Positions 10,287 to 19,894 of a DNA stretch of 64,000 bases are shown here, piece by piece. The stretch covers positions 3,658,001 to 3,722,000 of the forward strand of contig NZ_CP017641.1 of the NCBI RefSeq assembly GCF_001983935.1. Direction: 5' to 3'. The notes beneath the pieces are model-generated. The model was not told where the DNA came from. It saw only the letters and a list, made by a program, of their open reading frames with translations, and did no database searches. Each line of letters starts with the position of its first letter. Position 1 is the first letter of the stretch. The position numbers and the translations under genes were made by a program. This DNA comes from Fuerstiella marisgermanici. GTDB taxonomy: Bacteria > Planctomycetota > Planctomycetia > Planctomycetales > Planctomycetaceae.

Positions 10287-10806
10287 ACCGCACAATCACT
10301 TCAAGGGGGCCGTCTGCGTTGAACACAGTTGGGGCGGCCTGAGCTAGCAAGGGAAACCCTGGGGCTTCGCTCGTACCGAATCACCTGTCCGTTGTGAATT
10401 GATGTGTGCCATTGGCTCCACCCATTGTCTTCCACGGCAAAGAAGTACGGGCAGCTGCTCATATGGGCCGAAAACCATCAGCCAACCGCGATTGTCGGCA
10501 AACAGGCACGCGGTGGCGGGGCGTCGGGACCATGTCGTTCTGACGGCTTGTGGTCACAGATAACCACGGTCTCTAACGGACAAACAACCACGATCCATGA
10601 CTTTGAGTTCAACGGTGGGCCGACTATCCTGTCAGGCAATCGTCGTGGCAAGCGGGACTGTGCCTGACAATAGCTGCTTGTTCGATATCTTTGCCCAGCA
10701 AAGGATTGAAGCCAATCCGGAGCGGTGGCATTGTTGCGAATCTGTCTTCTACGCAAACCACCTCAAGCCTGTTTCGCCATTTCGTATTCCGCATCCTTAA
10801 ACCTGA
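10287..10806. other. Gene-poor stretch upstream of the VOC gene
   Basis: About 520 bases with no gene I can support. The only clear structure is a hairpin at 10630-10669 (listed separately). Open frames on both strands (for example 10404-10667) lack a ribosome site and family resemblance. The promoter of the VOC gene should be in the last part; no clear -35/-10 pair was seen. Confidence 0.4.
10630..10669. repeat. Perfect 9-bp inverted repeat (hairpin)
   Basis: TGTCAGGCA at 10630-10638 pairs perfectly with TGCCTGACA at 10661-10669 around a 22-base loop. It lies in the gene-poor gap before the VOC gene. There is no T-run on either side, so it is not a standard terminator. It may be another palindromic repeat family, but only one copy is in the window. 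Confidence 0.6.
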
Positions 10807-11322
<516 letters not shown>

Positions 11323-11420
11323 TTACTTTGGACTAAAACCAGTGGGTCGCCATGACTTGCGCTGTGGTCACCCAAACCGCCACTTGAAGACCTTCTCTCC
11401 GGATGGAAAGAAGATCCGTT

Positions 11421-11453
11421 CTGTCCCTGCCAATCAGTAGGGACAGCGTTTTT
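11421..11453 (+). terminator. Rho-independent terminator after the VOC gene
   Basis: CTGTCCCT at 11421-11428 pairs with AGGGACAG at 11439-11446 around a 10-base loop, followed by CGTTTTT. It lies between the VOC gene and the convergent minus-strand surface protein gene. Confidence 0.75.
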
Positions 11454-11485
11454 GCTGATTAATCCCCAAGCTTCACCGTGTCCAG

Positions 11486-12442
11486 CTATTCAAAATTGTG
11501 GAAATTGGACCACGACCAGAGAAAGTCGACATACGACCTCCACGTGTCTCTTCCGGTTCCGCCGTTGAAGTAGTGGCGTCCAGCGACATTGTGCGAGAAG
11601 AAAAGGTAATCATCGCCGGTGCCAAGGGTGGCATATAACAGATCGGTGACATGGTTATTTGGTAAGGACACATCGTCGTCACCGGTACCGCCGTAAACGA
11701 ACACGTCGTCGGCATCGCTGCTGGCGACCTTGCCGCTATCATCGCCCGAACCCAGATCCATTTTAATGTTGTCGGCGACGTCAACTCCGTCCACGACGAC
11801 CGTGTCATCCCCGGCATCGCCGTCGATGATCAAATCGTCTCCAATGGCACTGTCGCCAATCCAGATGGTGTCGTCATTTTCCCCGCCCGCGATGGTGACG
11901 CGCGCCTGAGTGGTGACTTCGTCAACTGTAATGTCGTCGTTTGAGTACTCACCCGCAATATACAGATCGCGAGCTGTGGTCTGGCTCACGTCGATCGTAT
12001 CGCTGCCGTGGCCGCCGTATGTGTTCAGTTGGCGAGCAACATCCGTCGACAAAATTGTGAGCGTGTCATTGCCCGTACCCAGATCGATGTTTAGGTCACT
12101 GTGGCTGTAGTTCTCGAGATTCAGGTTGCGAATTGTGACCTTGTCGTGGCCTCGTTTCATATCAATGTTCACGTCGTCGCGGACTGTGAATGTTGCTGAT
12201 GAACCGCCGTTGACGGTTGTTCCGTTCAGGCCTGTCACTCGAATTCGGTCGACGCCGATTTCTTCGACGTTGATCTCGTTGGACGAATCGTCGCCGGTAA
12301 TGATCAGGTCCCGGCTGTCGGAGGCACTCAACGCGGCGGCCACATCGCCAGCTAGCAGCTGCCGGGTTTCCAAACTCTGAACGCTGCTTTGGGGAGCTTG
12401 AGCTGCCTGTCGTCGTCGATTTCTGCGAAACATCTTGAGCAT
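11486..12442 (-). CDS. Gly/Asp-repeat (RTX-like) surface protein with planctomycete N-terminal motif
   Basis: A 318-residue acidic protein made of about eight degenerate repeats with G-x-G-x-D-D or GDDTI cores, such as GSGDDSG, GGTGDDDV and GTGDDYLF, as in calcium-binding RTX/parallel beta-roll proteins. The N-terminus is basic (MFRRNRRRQ) and then has SVQSLETRQLLAGD, which resembles the LEPR-XLL motif found at the start of many large planctomycete surface or secreted proteins. There is no ordinary signal peptide. ATG 12442 has AAAGG upstream; the frame extends further to 12496, without support. Likely exported and calcium-binding (inference). It is convergent with the VOC gene. Confidence 0.75.
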   Translation of the reverse strand: MLKMFRRNRRRQAAQAPQSSVQSLETRQLLAGDVAAALSASDSRDLIITGDDSSNEINVEEIGVDRIRVTGLNGTTVNGGSSATFTVRDDVNIDMKRGHDKVTIRNLNLENYSHSDLNIDLGTGNDTLTILSTDVARQLNTYGGHGSDTIDVSQTTARDLYIAGEYSNDDITVDEVTTQARVTIAGGENDDTIWIGDSAIGDDLIIDGDAGDDTVVVDGVDVADNIKMDLGSGDDSGKVASSDADDVFVYGGTGDDDVSLPNNHVTDLLYATLGTGDDYLFFSHNVAGRHYFNGGTGRDTWRSYVDFLWSWSNFHNFE

Positions 12443-12732
12443 TGATCTGGTACCTTTTTCGTGGAAGTAGGGGAAAGTCGAGTCGATGACTTCCACAGCG
12501 AAGATTGCTCAGGCGTGTTACAGAGATTTTCAGATGATAGGCCGAACTGAGGCGAAGACATTTCGATTCGTAGTCCGCACTCAAATCGTCGAGCCCGCTG
12601 GAGACATTGGACATCGTCCGTAGTCAGCTGGCGTTTTGTGCGATATAACTGTTTGCAGCAACGCCCGCGTCTGGAGCAGGGGCAAGCAATCGGACAATCC
12701 GCCCGCAATTTTTGACACCGACAGAAAACACG

Positions 12733-13209
12733 ATGAAGGACATCCCGACTTTATTGAGCGAGTACAAGGCTGGGGCTGAGTTGCTGACTGCAAAGGTAGG
12801 TTCACTGCCCGACGACGTGGTGGACAAAGTGCCGGTGCCAGGCAAGTGGTCGATTCGACAGGTGGTCTGTCACATCGCCGACTTCGAAATTGTGGCGGCC
12901 GACCGCATGAAGCGGATTCTTTCTGACGACAATCCGACGCTGCTGGATGGCGATCCGGATCTGTTTGTTGATGCGTTGCAGTACGGTCATCGCCAGATGG
13001 AAAGCGAATTGAACCTGATCTCCGCGATTCGAACATCGGTGGCTCAGATCCTGTCTGCCTGCGATGTTGAGGTCTTTCAGCGGACCGGCGTGCATTCGAC
13101 AGACGGCCCGATGACGCTGGAGACTGTGTTGGAACGCAGCGTGAACCATATTCCTCATCATTTGGCGTTCATCGATGAGAAACTCGCGGCGCTCGCGAGG
13201 CTGCCGTAG
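12733..13209 (+). CDS. DinB family protein
   Basis: A 158-residue four-helix-bundle protein of the DinB/YfiT superfamily. The likely metal-binding histidines are in WSIRQVVCHIADFE and in the C-terminal VNHIPHHLAFID. DinB proteins include thiol transferases and many of unknown function. The frame extends to a TTG at 12712, but the ATG at 12733 starts the first helix (MKDIPTLLSEYKAG). It stands between a minus-strand surface protein and the PhyH dioxygenase gene with a 114-base gap; no functional link is evident. Confidence 0.8.
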   Translation: MKDIPTLLSEYKAGAELLTAKVGSLPDDVVDKVPVPGKWSIRQVVCHIADFEIVAADRMKRILSDDNPTLLDGDPDLFVDALQYGHRQMESELNLISAIRTSVAQILSACDVEVFQRTGVHSTDGPMTLETVLERSVNHIPHHLAFIDEKLAALARLP

Positions 13210-13323
13210 TTTTCGCTTGAAGAATCCTCGCTTGGTGACAGAATTCCAAGGTGGCCGGTGCTTTCACCGCGCAAACCCGGCGGCGTATCGGCCGCTCCAA
13301 AATATAAACTTCGAACGCCTCTC

Positions 13324-14103
13324 ATGCTAACAACGGAACAACGGCCGCAGAGCTTCACAGCGGAAGACGTCGCGGCGTTTGAACGTGATGGCTTTCTCAT
13401 TCAGCGTGGACTCGTCCCGGATTCCTACGTCCGCACGATTCTGGAAGTCACTCGGCGAGACGCGGCCGCTCACTACGGCGATATCGAATACGAAGCAGAC
13501 GTGCAGTATCCCGGCGCACCTGAATCTTTGGACGATGAAGGTGGGCGCACCATTCGGCGACTGCAGCAGGCATTCAGTCGTGACCCGGTGTTTTCGCGGC
13601 TGGTGAAGGAACCTTTCCTGCTAAATCGGCTACAGCAATTGCTGGGGCCGCAGGTGGTGATGCCGCTGGCTCATCACAATTGCATCATGACCAAGCATCC
13701 GCGTTACAGCAGCGACACCGGTTGGCATCGTGATATCCGCTACTGGTCGTTCCGTGATTCCAATCTTGTGAACGCATGGTTGGCGCTGGGCGAGGAGACA
13801 TTGGCGAACGGCTGTCTGAGATTGCTGCCCGGAAGTCACAACATGGATCTGCAACGCGAACAATTGGATGACGCGTTGTTCTTTCGCGAAGATCTGCCAC
13901 AAAACCAATCGCTGCTGAACGCCGCCGTGACGGCCGAACTGCAGGCAGGCGACGTTGTGTTCTTTCACGCTCGATGCTTTCACGCGGCAACTCGCAACCA
14001 TTCAGACGCCACAAAGTATTCGGCCGTGTTTACGTTTCGGTCGCTGGACAACGCTCCGATTCCCGGCACTCGATCGGCTCAATTGCCCGAACTGCTCTTG
14101 TGA
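13324..14103 (+). CDS. Phytanoyl-CoA dioxygenase (PhyH) family protein
   Basis: A 259-residue Fe(II)/2-oxoglutarate-dependent oxygenase. It shows the metal motif His-x-Asp in TGWHRDIRYWS, a second histidine in VVFFHARCFHAATRNHS, and a likely 2-oxoglutarate-binding Arg in AVFTFRS. GCLRLLPGSHNMD is a typical PhyH block. ATG 13324 is preferred over the upstream GTG at 13258, whose extension is low-complexity. Bacterial PhyH proteins hydroxylate a range of small molecules, and the substrate is unknown. The lipase gene begins 12 bases after its stop, so the two are likely co-transcribed. Confidence 0.85.
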   Translation: MLTTEQRPQSFTAEDVAAFERDGFLIQRGLVPDSYVRTILEVTRRDAAAHYGDIEYEADVQYPGAPESLDDEGGRTIRRLQQAFSRDPVFSRLVKEPFLLNRLQQLLGPQVVMPLAHHNCIMTKHPRYSSDTGWHRDIRYWSFRDSNLVNAWLALGEETLANGCLRLLPGSHNMDLQREQLDDALFFREDLPQNQSLLNAAVTAELQAGDVVFFHARCFHAATRNHSDATKYSAVFTFRSLDNAPIPGTRSAQLPELLL

Positions 14104-14115
14104 AAGCCGCAGCGC

Positions 14116-15216
14116 ATGTCGAAGCGATTCGAAGTTCCCGTTGACATCACAACTGCAGGCGGCAGACTTTCTTCAGCAACGGCGAACACGTGGCGACTGG
14201 GCGCCTTCGCCTGCGTGGTGTTCCTGTCCTGTTCGGAAATTCCGGTTATGTCTGACGAACAGAAACCTGCCGTTCCGCCATCAGACGTTGTACAACCGAC
14301 TGCTGAGCCCCAATCATCAGGTTCAACTTATCCGGGCGGCATATTCACGATGGGCGGTCGCCAACTGTGGGGCGACGTTGCGTTTTTCCGAGGCTGGCGG
14401 ATTCAGCACAACGTTCTGACCGGCCGCTACCGATTGCTGGACGCCGCTGACTTTCGCCACGAAAGCGGTTCGCTGGCAGAATGCGAGCACAAGCTAAAGA
14501 CGATCCGAAACGAACTGAACCTGCCAGACATGGATGGCAACGCTGTGCTGCTGATCCACGGAATTGGCCGTTCGTCAAAGTGCTTTTCGGGAATGGCAAA
14601 GTCACTGCGAAACGACGGTTATGTGGTGGTGCCGTTCGAATATCCCAGCACGCGAGTTTCTATTCCGACGTCGGCCGACTATCTGCGTAGCGTGGTTCAG
14701 TCGTTAGAAGGTATCGATCGGATCGACGTCGTGTGCCATTCGATGGGAGGTCTGTTGCTGCGGACGTATCTGTCGCAGCACAAAGCGCCCCGCTTTCGTC
14801 GAGCGGTGTTGCTGGGCGTGCCAAACAACGGCGCGGAAATGGCCGACATGCTGAAAAACAATCCGTTGTTCAAAGCGGTTCTGGGCCCCGCCGGGCAGCA
14901 GCTCGTCACCGATGATGAGGGATTAATTCGGCAACTGCCGTCGCCTGACTTCGAATTCGGAGTCGTCGCTGGCGGCCGCAATGGGCCGAAGGGCTACAAC
15001 CCTTTATTGCCTGGCGATAACGACAGCACGGTGACCGTCGCCAGCACGCGACTTTCCGGCGCCACCGATTTTCTGTTGCTGCCAGTCATTCATTCCTTCC
15101 TAATGACCGACGCTCGCAGCATCGCGGCCACTCGCCATTTCCTGAAACACGGCACGTTCGTCGCCGACCGACCGGCTCAACCAATTACTGGTGAAGGCGT
15201 TGAGGTCGTCGAGTAG
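14116..15216 (+). CDS. Alpha/beta hydrolase, lipase-like, membrane- or lipid-anchored
   Basis: A 366-residue protein. A hydrophobic stretch around residues 28-40 (LGAFACVVFLSC) ends in a Cys and may be a lipoprotein or anchor signal. The hydrolase core has the oxyanion region LLIHGIGRSSK and the nucleophile elbow CHSMGG, followed by LLGVPNNGAEMAD, as in triacylglycerol lipases and PGAP1-like enzymes. The catalytic His is probably in LLLPVIHSFLM and the Asp in GDNDSTV. It lies 12 bases downstream of the PhyH gene and is convergent with the AsmA-like gene (9 bases apart). Substrate unknown. Confidence 0.8.
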   Translation: MSKRFEVPVDITTAGGRLSSATANTWRLGAFACVVFLSCSEIPVMSDEQKPAVPPSDVVQPTAEPQSSGSTYPGGIFTMGGRQLWGDVAFFRGWRIQHNVLTGRYRLLDAADFRHESGSLAECEHKLKTIRNELNLPDMDGNAVLLIHGIGRSSKCFSGMAKSLRNDGYVVVPFEYPSTRVSIPTSADYLRSVVQSLEGIDRIDVVCHSMGGLLLRTYLSQHKAPRFRRAVLLGVPNNGAEMADMLKNNPLFKAVLGPAGQQLVTDDEGLIRQLPSPDFEFGVVAGGRNGPKGYNPLLPGDNDSTVTVASTRLSGATDFLLLPVIHSFLMTDARSIAATRHFLKHGTFVADRPAQPITGEGVEVVE

Positions 15217-15225
15217 CCAGCTTCA

Positions 15226-18200
15226 CTACCGAAGTTTGTCCAGCAGCCGGTTCAGGCCGCGATCAAGTTGTTTGTTGATTGTTTCGTCGATTTGCTGGCG
15301 GCCGAAGTTTTGCAGTAGGCCCTGCGTGTTCAGCACGGGCCGACCGATCGTGCCGCCGACCGGAATCTTGATGCTGCGGCCGCGTTCGTCCGCGGTGCTG
15401 CGTTCCAGCGGCACGTCCAGTTCCAGCTGAATCTGTTTGTTCAGCCCGACGCTCCCGCTGCTGGTCATGCGATAGTCGGCCATCTGTATTTCCAGCCCCT
15501 GATGAGTCACCATGCCATTGTTCAACACAACCGTGACCTCCTGAGCTGGCAGTTCCAACCGCTGTCCGGCCGCATTCGTTTGTCCGGCCAGCTGCAAAAC
15601 CTGCAGCAACGGTCCGAGCGATGAGCCAGGGCTGGCACTTGCATTTTGAATGGTCAACACGCCTTGCACCGTCGATTGATTGGGTTGGTCAACGAAGTAG
15701 TGGAAGCGTTGGATGCGAGCGGACAGCGTCCCTTCGAGCGATGCTGCATCGGTCATCATGGGAGCCACATAGCCCAGCCATTCGCCGCACAGTTCCGGCG
15801 TCACCGCCAAATTTTGAACTCGGCTGCCAGACGCCAGCTGAATGACGCCGCGATTCAGATCCCATTGCGGCATCACATCCAGCTCGCCACTGCCAAGCGA
15901 ACAATGAATCGGTTCGGCTCGCAACAGGCCTTCCTTCAACTGGGAACGAACCTCACCCGGCCCCAGCGCCAGTCCATAAAGTCGACCGCCGCTGAATGGA
16001 ATGCGGCCCGCCAGTTCGAAGGGCCGGATAAGCGAATCGGATGAAACGTCTGATTGTCCCGTCTGCCGAACCACTTCCGCCGTCGTCCACAGTATCGGCG
16101 AACCTCGCAACAGTATCGTTTCACGACCACTGCCAAGCAGTTGAATACTGTCAGACATGTCGCCCAGAATCGTTTGGCTTAGCACGGACAAATCGTACTG
16201 CGTGTCGGCGTCCAGATTCGTGACCAGCACACCGTTAGGTGCGCTTACGGCACCCGTCACTCGGGCGTCCAGTCCGGGAATCTGAACAGTGCTGCTTTCC
16301 ACCAGAAACGCGCCGGTCGTTGCATCGGCCGTAAGATTTGCGGTGAGACGCCCGTCGTTGATTTCAAGATATCCGTCTGTACTGCGGCTGCCGGCAATTG
16401 GTGTGACGGCGGCTTTCAGTGCGAAGCGCTGTCCGGTGATCGCCTGCAGTTCTGCCACGATGTTGGAATCTGATGACAGCCACCATGCGTCGTGCCATGG
16501 AGTGACCAGTGTCTTCACGGCGGCGGATGCTCCCCGCACCGACAGATCACCTTCCAACATTTCGAGAATCGGCATCGCAGGCCGCAGCTTCAGTTCGCGG
16601 CTGGTGACTTGAAGTTCGTTGGATTGCAGCGTCGTTCCTGAAAGACGAATTGCGTCTCCGACGTACTGCAGTCTTGTTTTTACGGTCACGTCGCCGGTGA
16701 TGTTCGGCTGAGGAATGTCCAAAACCGGCTTCAACTGATTCCACAACTCAAGCGGTTTCACAACGCCATCAATCGCGTAGCCACTGTCTTCCGGAATGAC
16801 GTTGACGGTGCCGAACGTGCCGGAAAGCATCGCTCGGCCAACATCCATTCGGTTTGGCCCGACATGACCAAGGGCGTCCAGCCGCACAGACGAATCGACC
16901 TGAATAGGGCGGCCGTCCTTTGTAGCTTTGATTGGTGACGTTTGGGTGACCAGTTCCCAGCGGAAGCCGCCTGGCTTCTGCAGCAGATCTATTTGCTTGC
17001 CGGACTTCACGACGTCCGATTGCACTCGACACAGAACTCGCACTTCCGCTGAAGCGATGTCGACGCCATCGTCGACGTGCAGTGTCTTCGGCAGCATCGC
17101 GGCCAATGCGGCGACGTTCAGTCGAGCCTGCACGGTAACTTTTCCGGTTGCAGCAGCGGCAGCTTGGTTAACGATCGACTGGTCGGAAGACGAACGTTCT
17201 GCGGCCGCGTCCTGCAATGTTCGCACGGCGTCGGGTTGAGCCAGCCTAACTTCGCCATCACCGGAAGCGTCCAACAAGGCGGACGCGACGTTCAGGCCGT
17301 TAATCAGAATACCGTCTTCGGCAATTGCACACGCTCCCTGAATCGTGACGTCTTTCAACGCGATTGATTCGCCGGCGGCCCACTGGTTTGACCGCCAGCG
17401 GATGTCGCGGCCCTGCAACCACGTGCGGCCCCCGAAACCAGACCCGTCGCTGGAATCGGTCATCAGTCCGTCAAGCCGGCACGAAACTGTTCCATCCCAG
17501 CGAGTACCCGGCATCAGGCGCTGCAGCAGCGGTTCGATTTTTGACAACTCAAGACCATGAGCTTCCACCAGGCAGCGTTGGCCGGATTCTGTTGCGGGCT
17601 GAATGTCGATCTTGATGGCCGCCTCAGCGTTGCGGGAATTCAGATCTGCGACTTCAGCTTCCGTAAACGGCATGAGAGGTTGGTCGCTAACGATATCGTC
17701 CAGTGCGGCGGCGATTCGCGGATTGACGCTGGTCGTGGGTCGGTGGCTTGCGGCGATGGCGCCGTTGGAATCTCCCGTCCGCAATGATGCGGCAAGAGCG
17801 ATCTCCGGCAAACCGACCTTCGCCTGTTTTGTGGAAACGCGACCGTTGATGCCGTCGATGCTGGCCGTTGCCAATTCAACGCCGCCCGCCTGCAGGCCGC
17901 TCGGCAGCAAACGAACTTTTCCGTCTTCGACATTCAGAACGATGGGAAACGAGTCGCCGCTGGAGCTTTCACTCTCACCAAACAGTTCGGCGATCGTTTG
18001 TTCAACATTGGTGACGCCATCGGTCACTCGCAGATTGACGACCGGCCGCTGCAATGTGACTTCCATGCCACGCCCCATCGACAATGCCAGTTTCCACAAA
18101 GGTTGCTGGATGGATACGGAATCGATCGTGACCAACGCCGTTGCGTCCGCGTTTTCATCCGCCGCCTGCGTGAGATCCCGGACGGTGACTCCGGTGAGTT

Positions 18201-18423
18201 TCACCGGGCTCCACCAATGAGTCGTGATGGACTCAAATGCGACGGCCTGTTTGAGTTCTGGGTTCACGAAACCAAGGATGGACTTGTGTTGCCCGGACCA
18301 TGTGAGCAGCGACGGTGCCAGAGCCACCAGCCCGATCGCCAGAAGCGGCCATTTCAGCCGCTTACCGCCGCGCGCGTTGGGGGGAGTTTCGTCGATTTGC
18401 TGTTTTGCGTCGCTTTTTGGCAT
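15226..18423 (-). CDS. AsmA-like / DUF748-type envelope protein
   Basis: A 1065-residue protein with one N-terminal membrane segment (KWPLLAIGLVALAPSLLTW, about residues 24-42) followed by a long beta-rich, low-cysteine periplasmic region. The pattern of repeated domains (for example FESITTHWWSPVKLTGVTV near the N-terminus, and PVGGTIGRPVLNTQGLL near the C-terminus) is that of AsmA/TamB-like proteins, which bridge inner and outer membrane and carry lipid. It ends in a basic amphipathic tail. It is divergent from kdsD and the LptC/OstA-like gene across a 393-base gap, consistent with a shared role in outer membrane build-up. The family assignment rests on architecture, not a short motif. Confidence 0.7.
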   Translation of the reverse strand: MPKSDAKQQIDETPPNARGGKRLKWPLLAIGLVALAPSLLTWSGQHKSILGFVNPELKQAVAFESITTHWWSPVKLTGVTVRDLTQAADENADATALVTIDSVSIQQPLWKLALSMGRGMEVTLQRPVVNLRVTDGVTNVEQTIAELFGESESSSGDSFPIVLNVEDGKVRLLPSGLQAGGVELATASIDGINGRVSTKQAKVGLPEIALAASLRTGDSNGAIAASHRPTTSVNPRIAAALDDIVSDQPLMPFTEAEVADLNSRNAEAAIKIDIQPATESGQRCLVEAHGLELSKIEPLLQRLMPGTRWDGTVSCRLDGLMTDSSDGSGFGGRTWLQGRDIRWRSNQWAAGESIALKDVTIQGACAIAEDGILINGLNVASALLDASGDGEVRLAQPDAVRTLQDAAAERSSSDQSIVNQAAAAATGKVTVQARLNVAALAAMLPKTLHVDDGVDIASAEVRVLCRVQSDVVKSGKQIDLLQKPGGFRWELVTQTSPIKATKDGRPIQVDSSVRLDALGHVGPNRMDVGRAMLSGTFGTVNVIPEDSGYAIDGVVKPLELWNQLKPVLDIPQPNITGDVTVKTRLQYVGDAIRLSGTTLQSNELQVTSRELKLRPAMPILEMLEGDLSVRGASAAVKTLVTPWHDAWWLSSDSNIVAELQAITGQRFALKAAVTPIAGSRSTDGYLEINDGRLTANLTADATTGAFLVESSTVQIPGLDARVTGAVSAPNGVLVTNLDADTQYDLSVLSQTILGDMSDSIQLLGSGRETILLRGSPILWTTAEVVRQTGQSDVSSDSLIRPFELAGRIPFSGGRLYGLALGPGEVRSQLKEGLLRAEPIHCSLGSGELDVMPQWDLNRGVIQLASGSRVQNLAVTPELCGEWLGYVAPMMTDAASLEGTLSARIQRFHYFVDQPNQSTVQGVLTIQNASASPGSSLGPLLQVLQLAGQTNAAGQRLELPAQEVTVVLNNGMVTHQGLEIQMADYRMTSSGSVGLNKQIQLELDVPLERSTADERGRSIKIPVGGTIGRPVLNTQGLLQNFGRQQIDETINKQLDRGLNRLLDKLR

Positions 18424-18816
18424 CCGATTTCACCTGTCAGAGTCACGTGCGTACCCATCAAAGAGATCGGCAGTTTTGGCGGCGTGGGTCAAACACGGTC
18501 CAGCGGTCTTCGTGCAATTTCAGACCGGCGGCCGGTTGCGATTGGTCGTATCGATCACGGAATAACGGGCGGCCAAACTGTGGCGGCTGTATCGATTGCG
18601 GACCAAAACACGAGTTCCGACTAAGCTACATTCCACGATTGACCGCGTTACCGCACTAAGTCGTTTCCTGTGAATGCGTTACAGCTTTTCACGGACGCGT
18701 TTTCGCTGTTGACGCAAATCTGTGTTCGGACGTACCATTTGCTGTGCTCTGCCGTCCATGAAGGACTTACTCGCAGCACACGAACACATTCCAGGCAGCA
18801 GAATCAAGGATGATTT
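18424..18816. other. Divergent promoter region between the AsmA-like gene and kdsD
   Basis: A 393-base gap with no credible gene. It should hold start sites for both envelope transcripts. A possible sigma-70 promoter for kdsD is at 18709-18738 (listed separately). Plus-strand frames here are antisense extensions with no ribosome site. Confidence 0.5.
18709..18738 (+). promoter_or_regulatory. Candidate sigma-70 promoter for kdsD
   Basis: TTGACG (18709-18714) and TACCAT (18733-18738) are separated by 18 bases, about 80 bases before the kdsD ATG. The -35 matches 5 of 6 consensus bases and the -10 matches 4 of 6. The ATG itself has AAGGA 6 bases upstream. Confidence 0.35.
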
Positions 18817-19887
18817 ATGCCTTCATCGGCACACGACCGGCCGGACGTCATTCCGCTCAGCCATCTGGAACAGCTTCGCGATGCCGAAGCAATTCTACGG
18901 CAGGAAGCGGACGCGTTGCATGAAGTCGCTGGCTCAATCACGACCACGTTTTCCGACGCGGTGAGGCTGATTCAACACGCACCGGGCAGCGTCATTGTGA
19001 CGGGTGTCGGCAAGGCTGGGTTAATCGGCCAGAAGATCGTCGCCACGATGGCCAGCACGGGCACGCGCGCGTATTTTCTGCATCCAACCGAAGCGGTCCA
19101 CGGAGACCTGGGCTGCGTCGGCAAAGGCGATGTGGTGCTGGCGTTGTCAAACAGCGGCGGGTCCGAAGAAGTGCTGCGACTGTTGCCCGTGCTGAAGCGG
19201 TTGCAGGTGCCAGTCGTCGCGATCACACGAGATCTCAACAACGGTCTGGCTCGCAGCGCAGACGTGGTGATTTCGCTTGGTCGTCATACCGAAGCTGGTG
19301 AGCTACGACTGGCACCCAGCGTTAGTACAACCGTCATGCTGGCTTTAGGCGATGCTTTAGCGTTGGTGTTGAGCAAAGCGAAGGGCTTTACGGAAAACGA
19401 TTTCGCGATCTTTCATCCGGCGGGAAGTTTGGGCCGAAAGCTTCAACCGGTCAGTGAAATCATGCGCAGCGGCGACGACTTTCGCGTGGCCTGTGAAACG
19501 GAAACCGTGCGCGACGTTCTTGTGGAACTAAGCCGCCCCGGCCGCCGAACGGGTGCTGTTGTGCTGACCGACCATCAGGGACGCCTGTCCGGAATCTTCA
19601 CCGATAGTGACCTGGCTCGCCTGTTCGAAAAACGGCGCGAGCATTTAGTTGACGGTCCGATGTCTGCTGTCATGACGGCTCGACCCACAACGACGGTTCC
19701 TGACACACTTCTGCCTGACGCCGTCCAATTGATGTCGCAGCGAAAGATCAGCGAACTGCCGGTGGTCGACGAAGACGGAATGCCCCTGGGCCTGATCGAC
19801 ATCACTGACATCATCGACTGCGGCATCGCCATCGACACGGACTTTGGTTCGTCGAGCGATTCATCCAACGTGGCCCAGAGTGCGTAG
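18817..19887 (+). CDS. kdsD: KpsF/GutQ family sugar-phosphate isomerase (arabinose-5-phosphate isomerase)
   Basis: KdsD converts ribulose-5-phosphate to arabinose-5-phosphate, the first step towards Kdo for LPS. The 356-residue protein has an N-terminal SIS domain (VIVTGVGKAGLIGQKI; ALSNSGGSEEVL; FHPAGSLGRKL) and two C-terminal CBS domains (from about residue 205), the standard KpsF layout. ATG 18817 has an AAGGA site. The LptC/OstA-like gene starts 7 bases after its stop; in proteobacteria kdsD is also found upstream of lptC and lptA. This supports a Kdo-containing outer membrane glycolipid. Confidence 0.92.
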   Translation: MPSSAHDRPDVIPLSHLEQLRDAEAILRQEADALHEVAGSITTTFSDAVRLIQHAPGSVIVTGVGKAGLIGQKIVATMASTGTRAYFLHPTEAVHGDLGCVGKGDVVLALSNSGGSEEVLRLLPVLKRLQVPVVAITRDLNNGLARSADVVISLGRHTEAGELRLAPSVSTTVMLALGDALALVLSKAKGFTENDFAIFHPAGSLGRKLQPVSEIMRSGDDFRVACETETVRDVLVELSRPGRRTGAVVLTDHQGRLSGIFTDSDLARLFEKRREHLVDGPMSAVMTARPTTTVPDTLLPDAVQLMSQRKISELPVVDEDGMPLGLIDITDIIDCGIAIDTDFGSSSDSSNVAQSA

Positions 19888-19894
19888 CCTGAGC

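Noticed and set aside
10404-10667. 87-residue plus-strand frame in the gene-poor gap
   Set aside because: No ribosome site, no family pattern, and it runs through the 9-bp palindrome.
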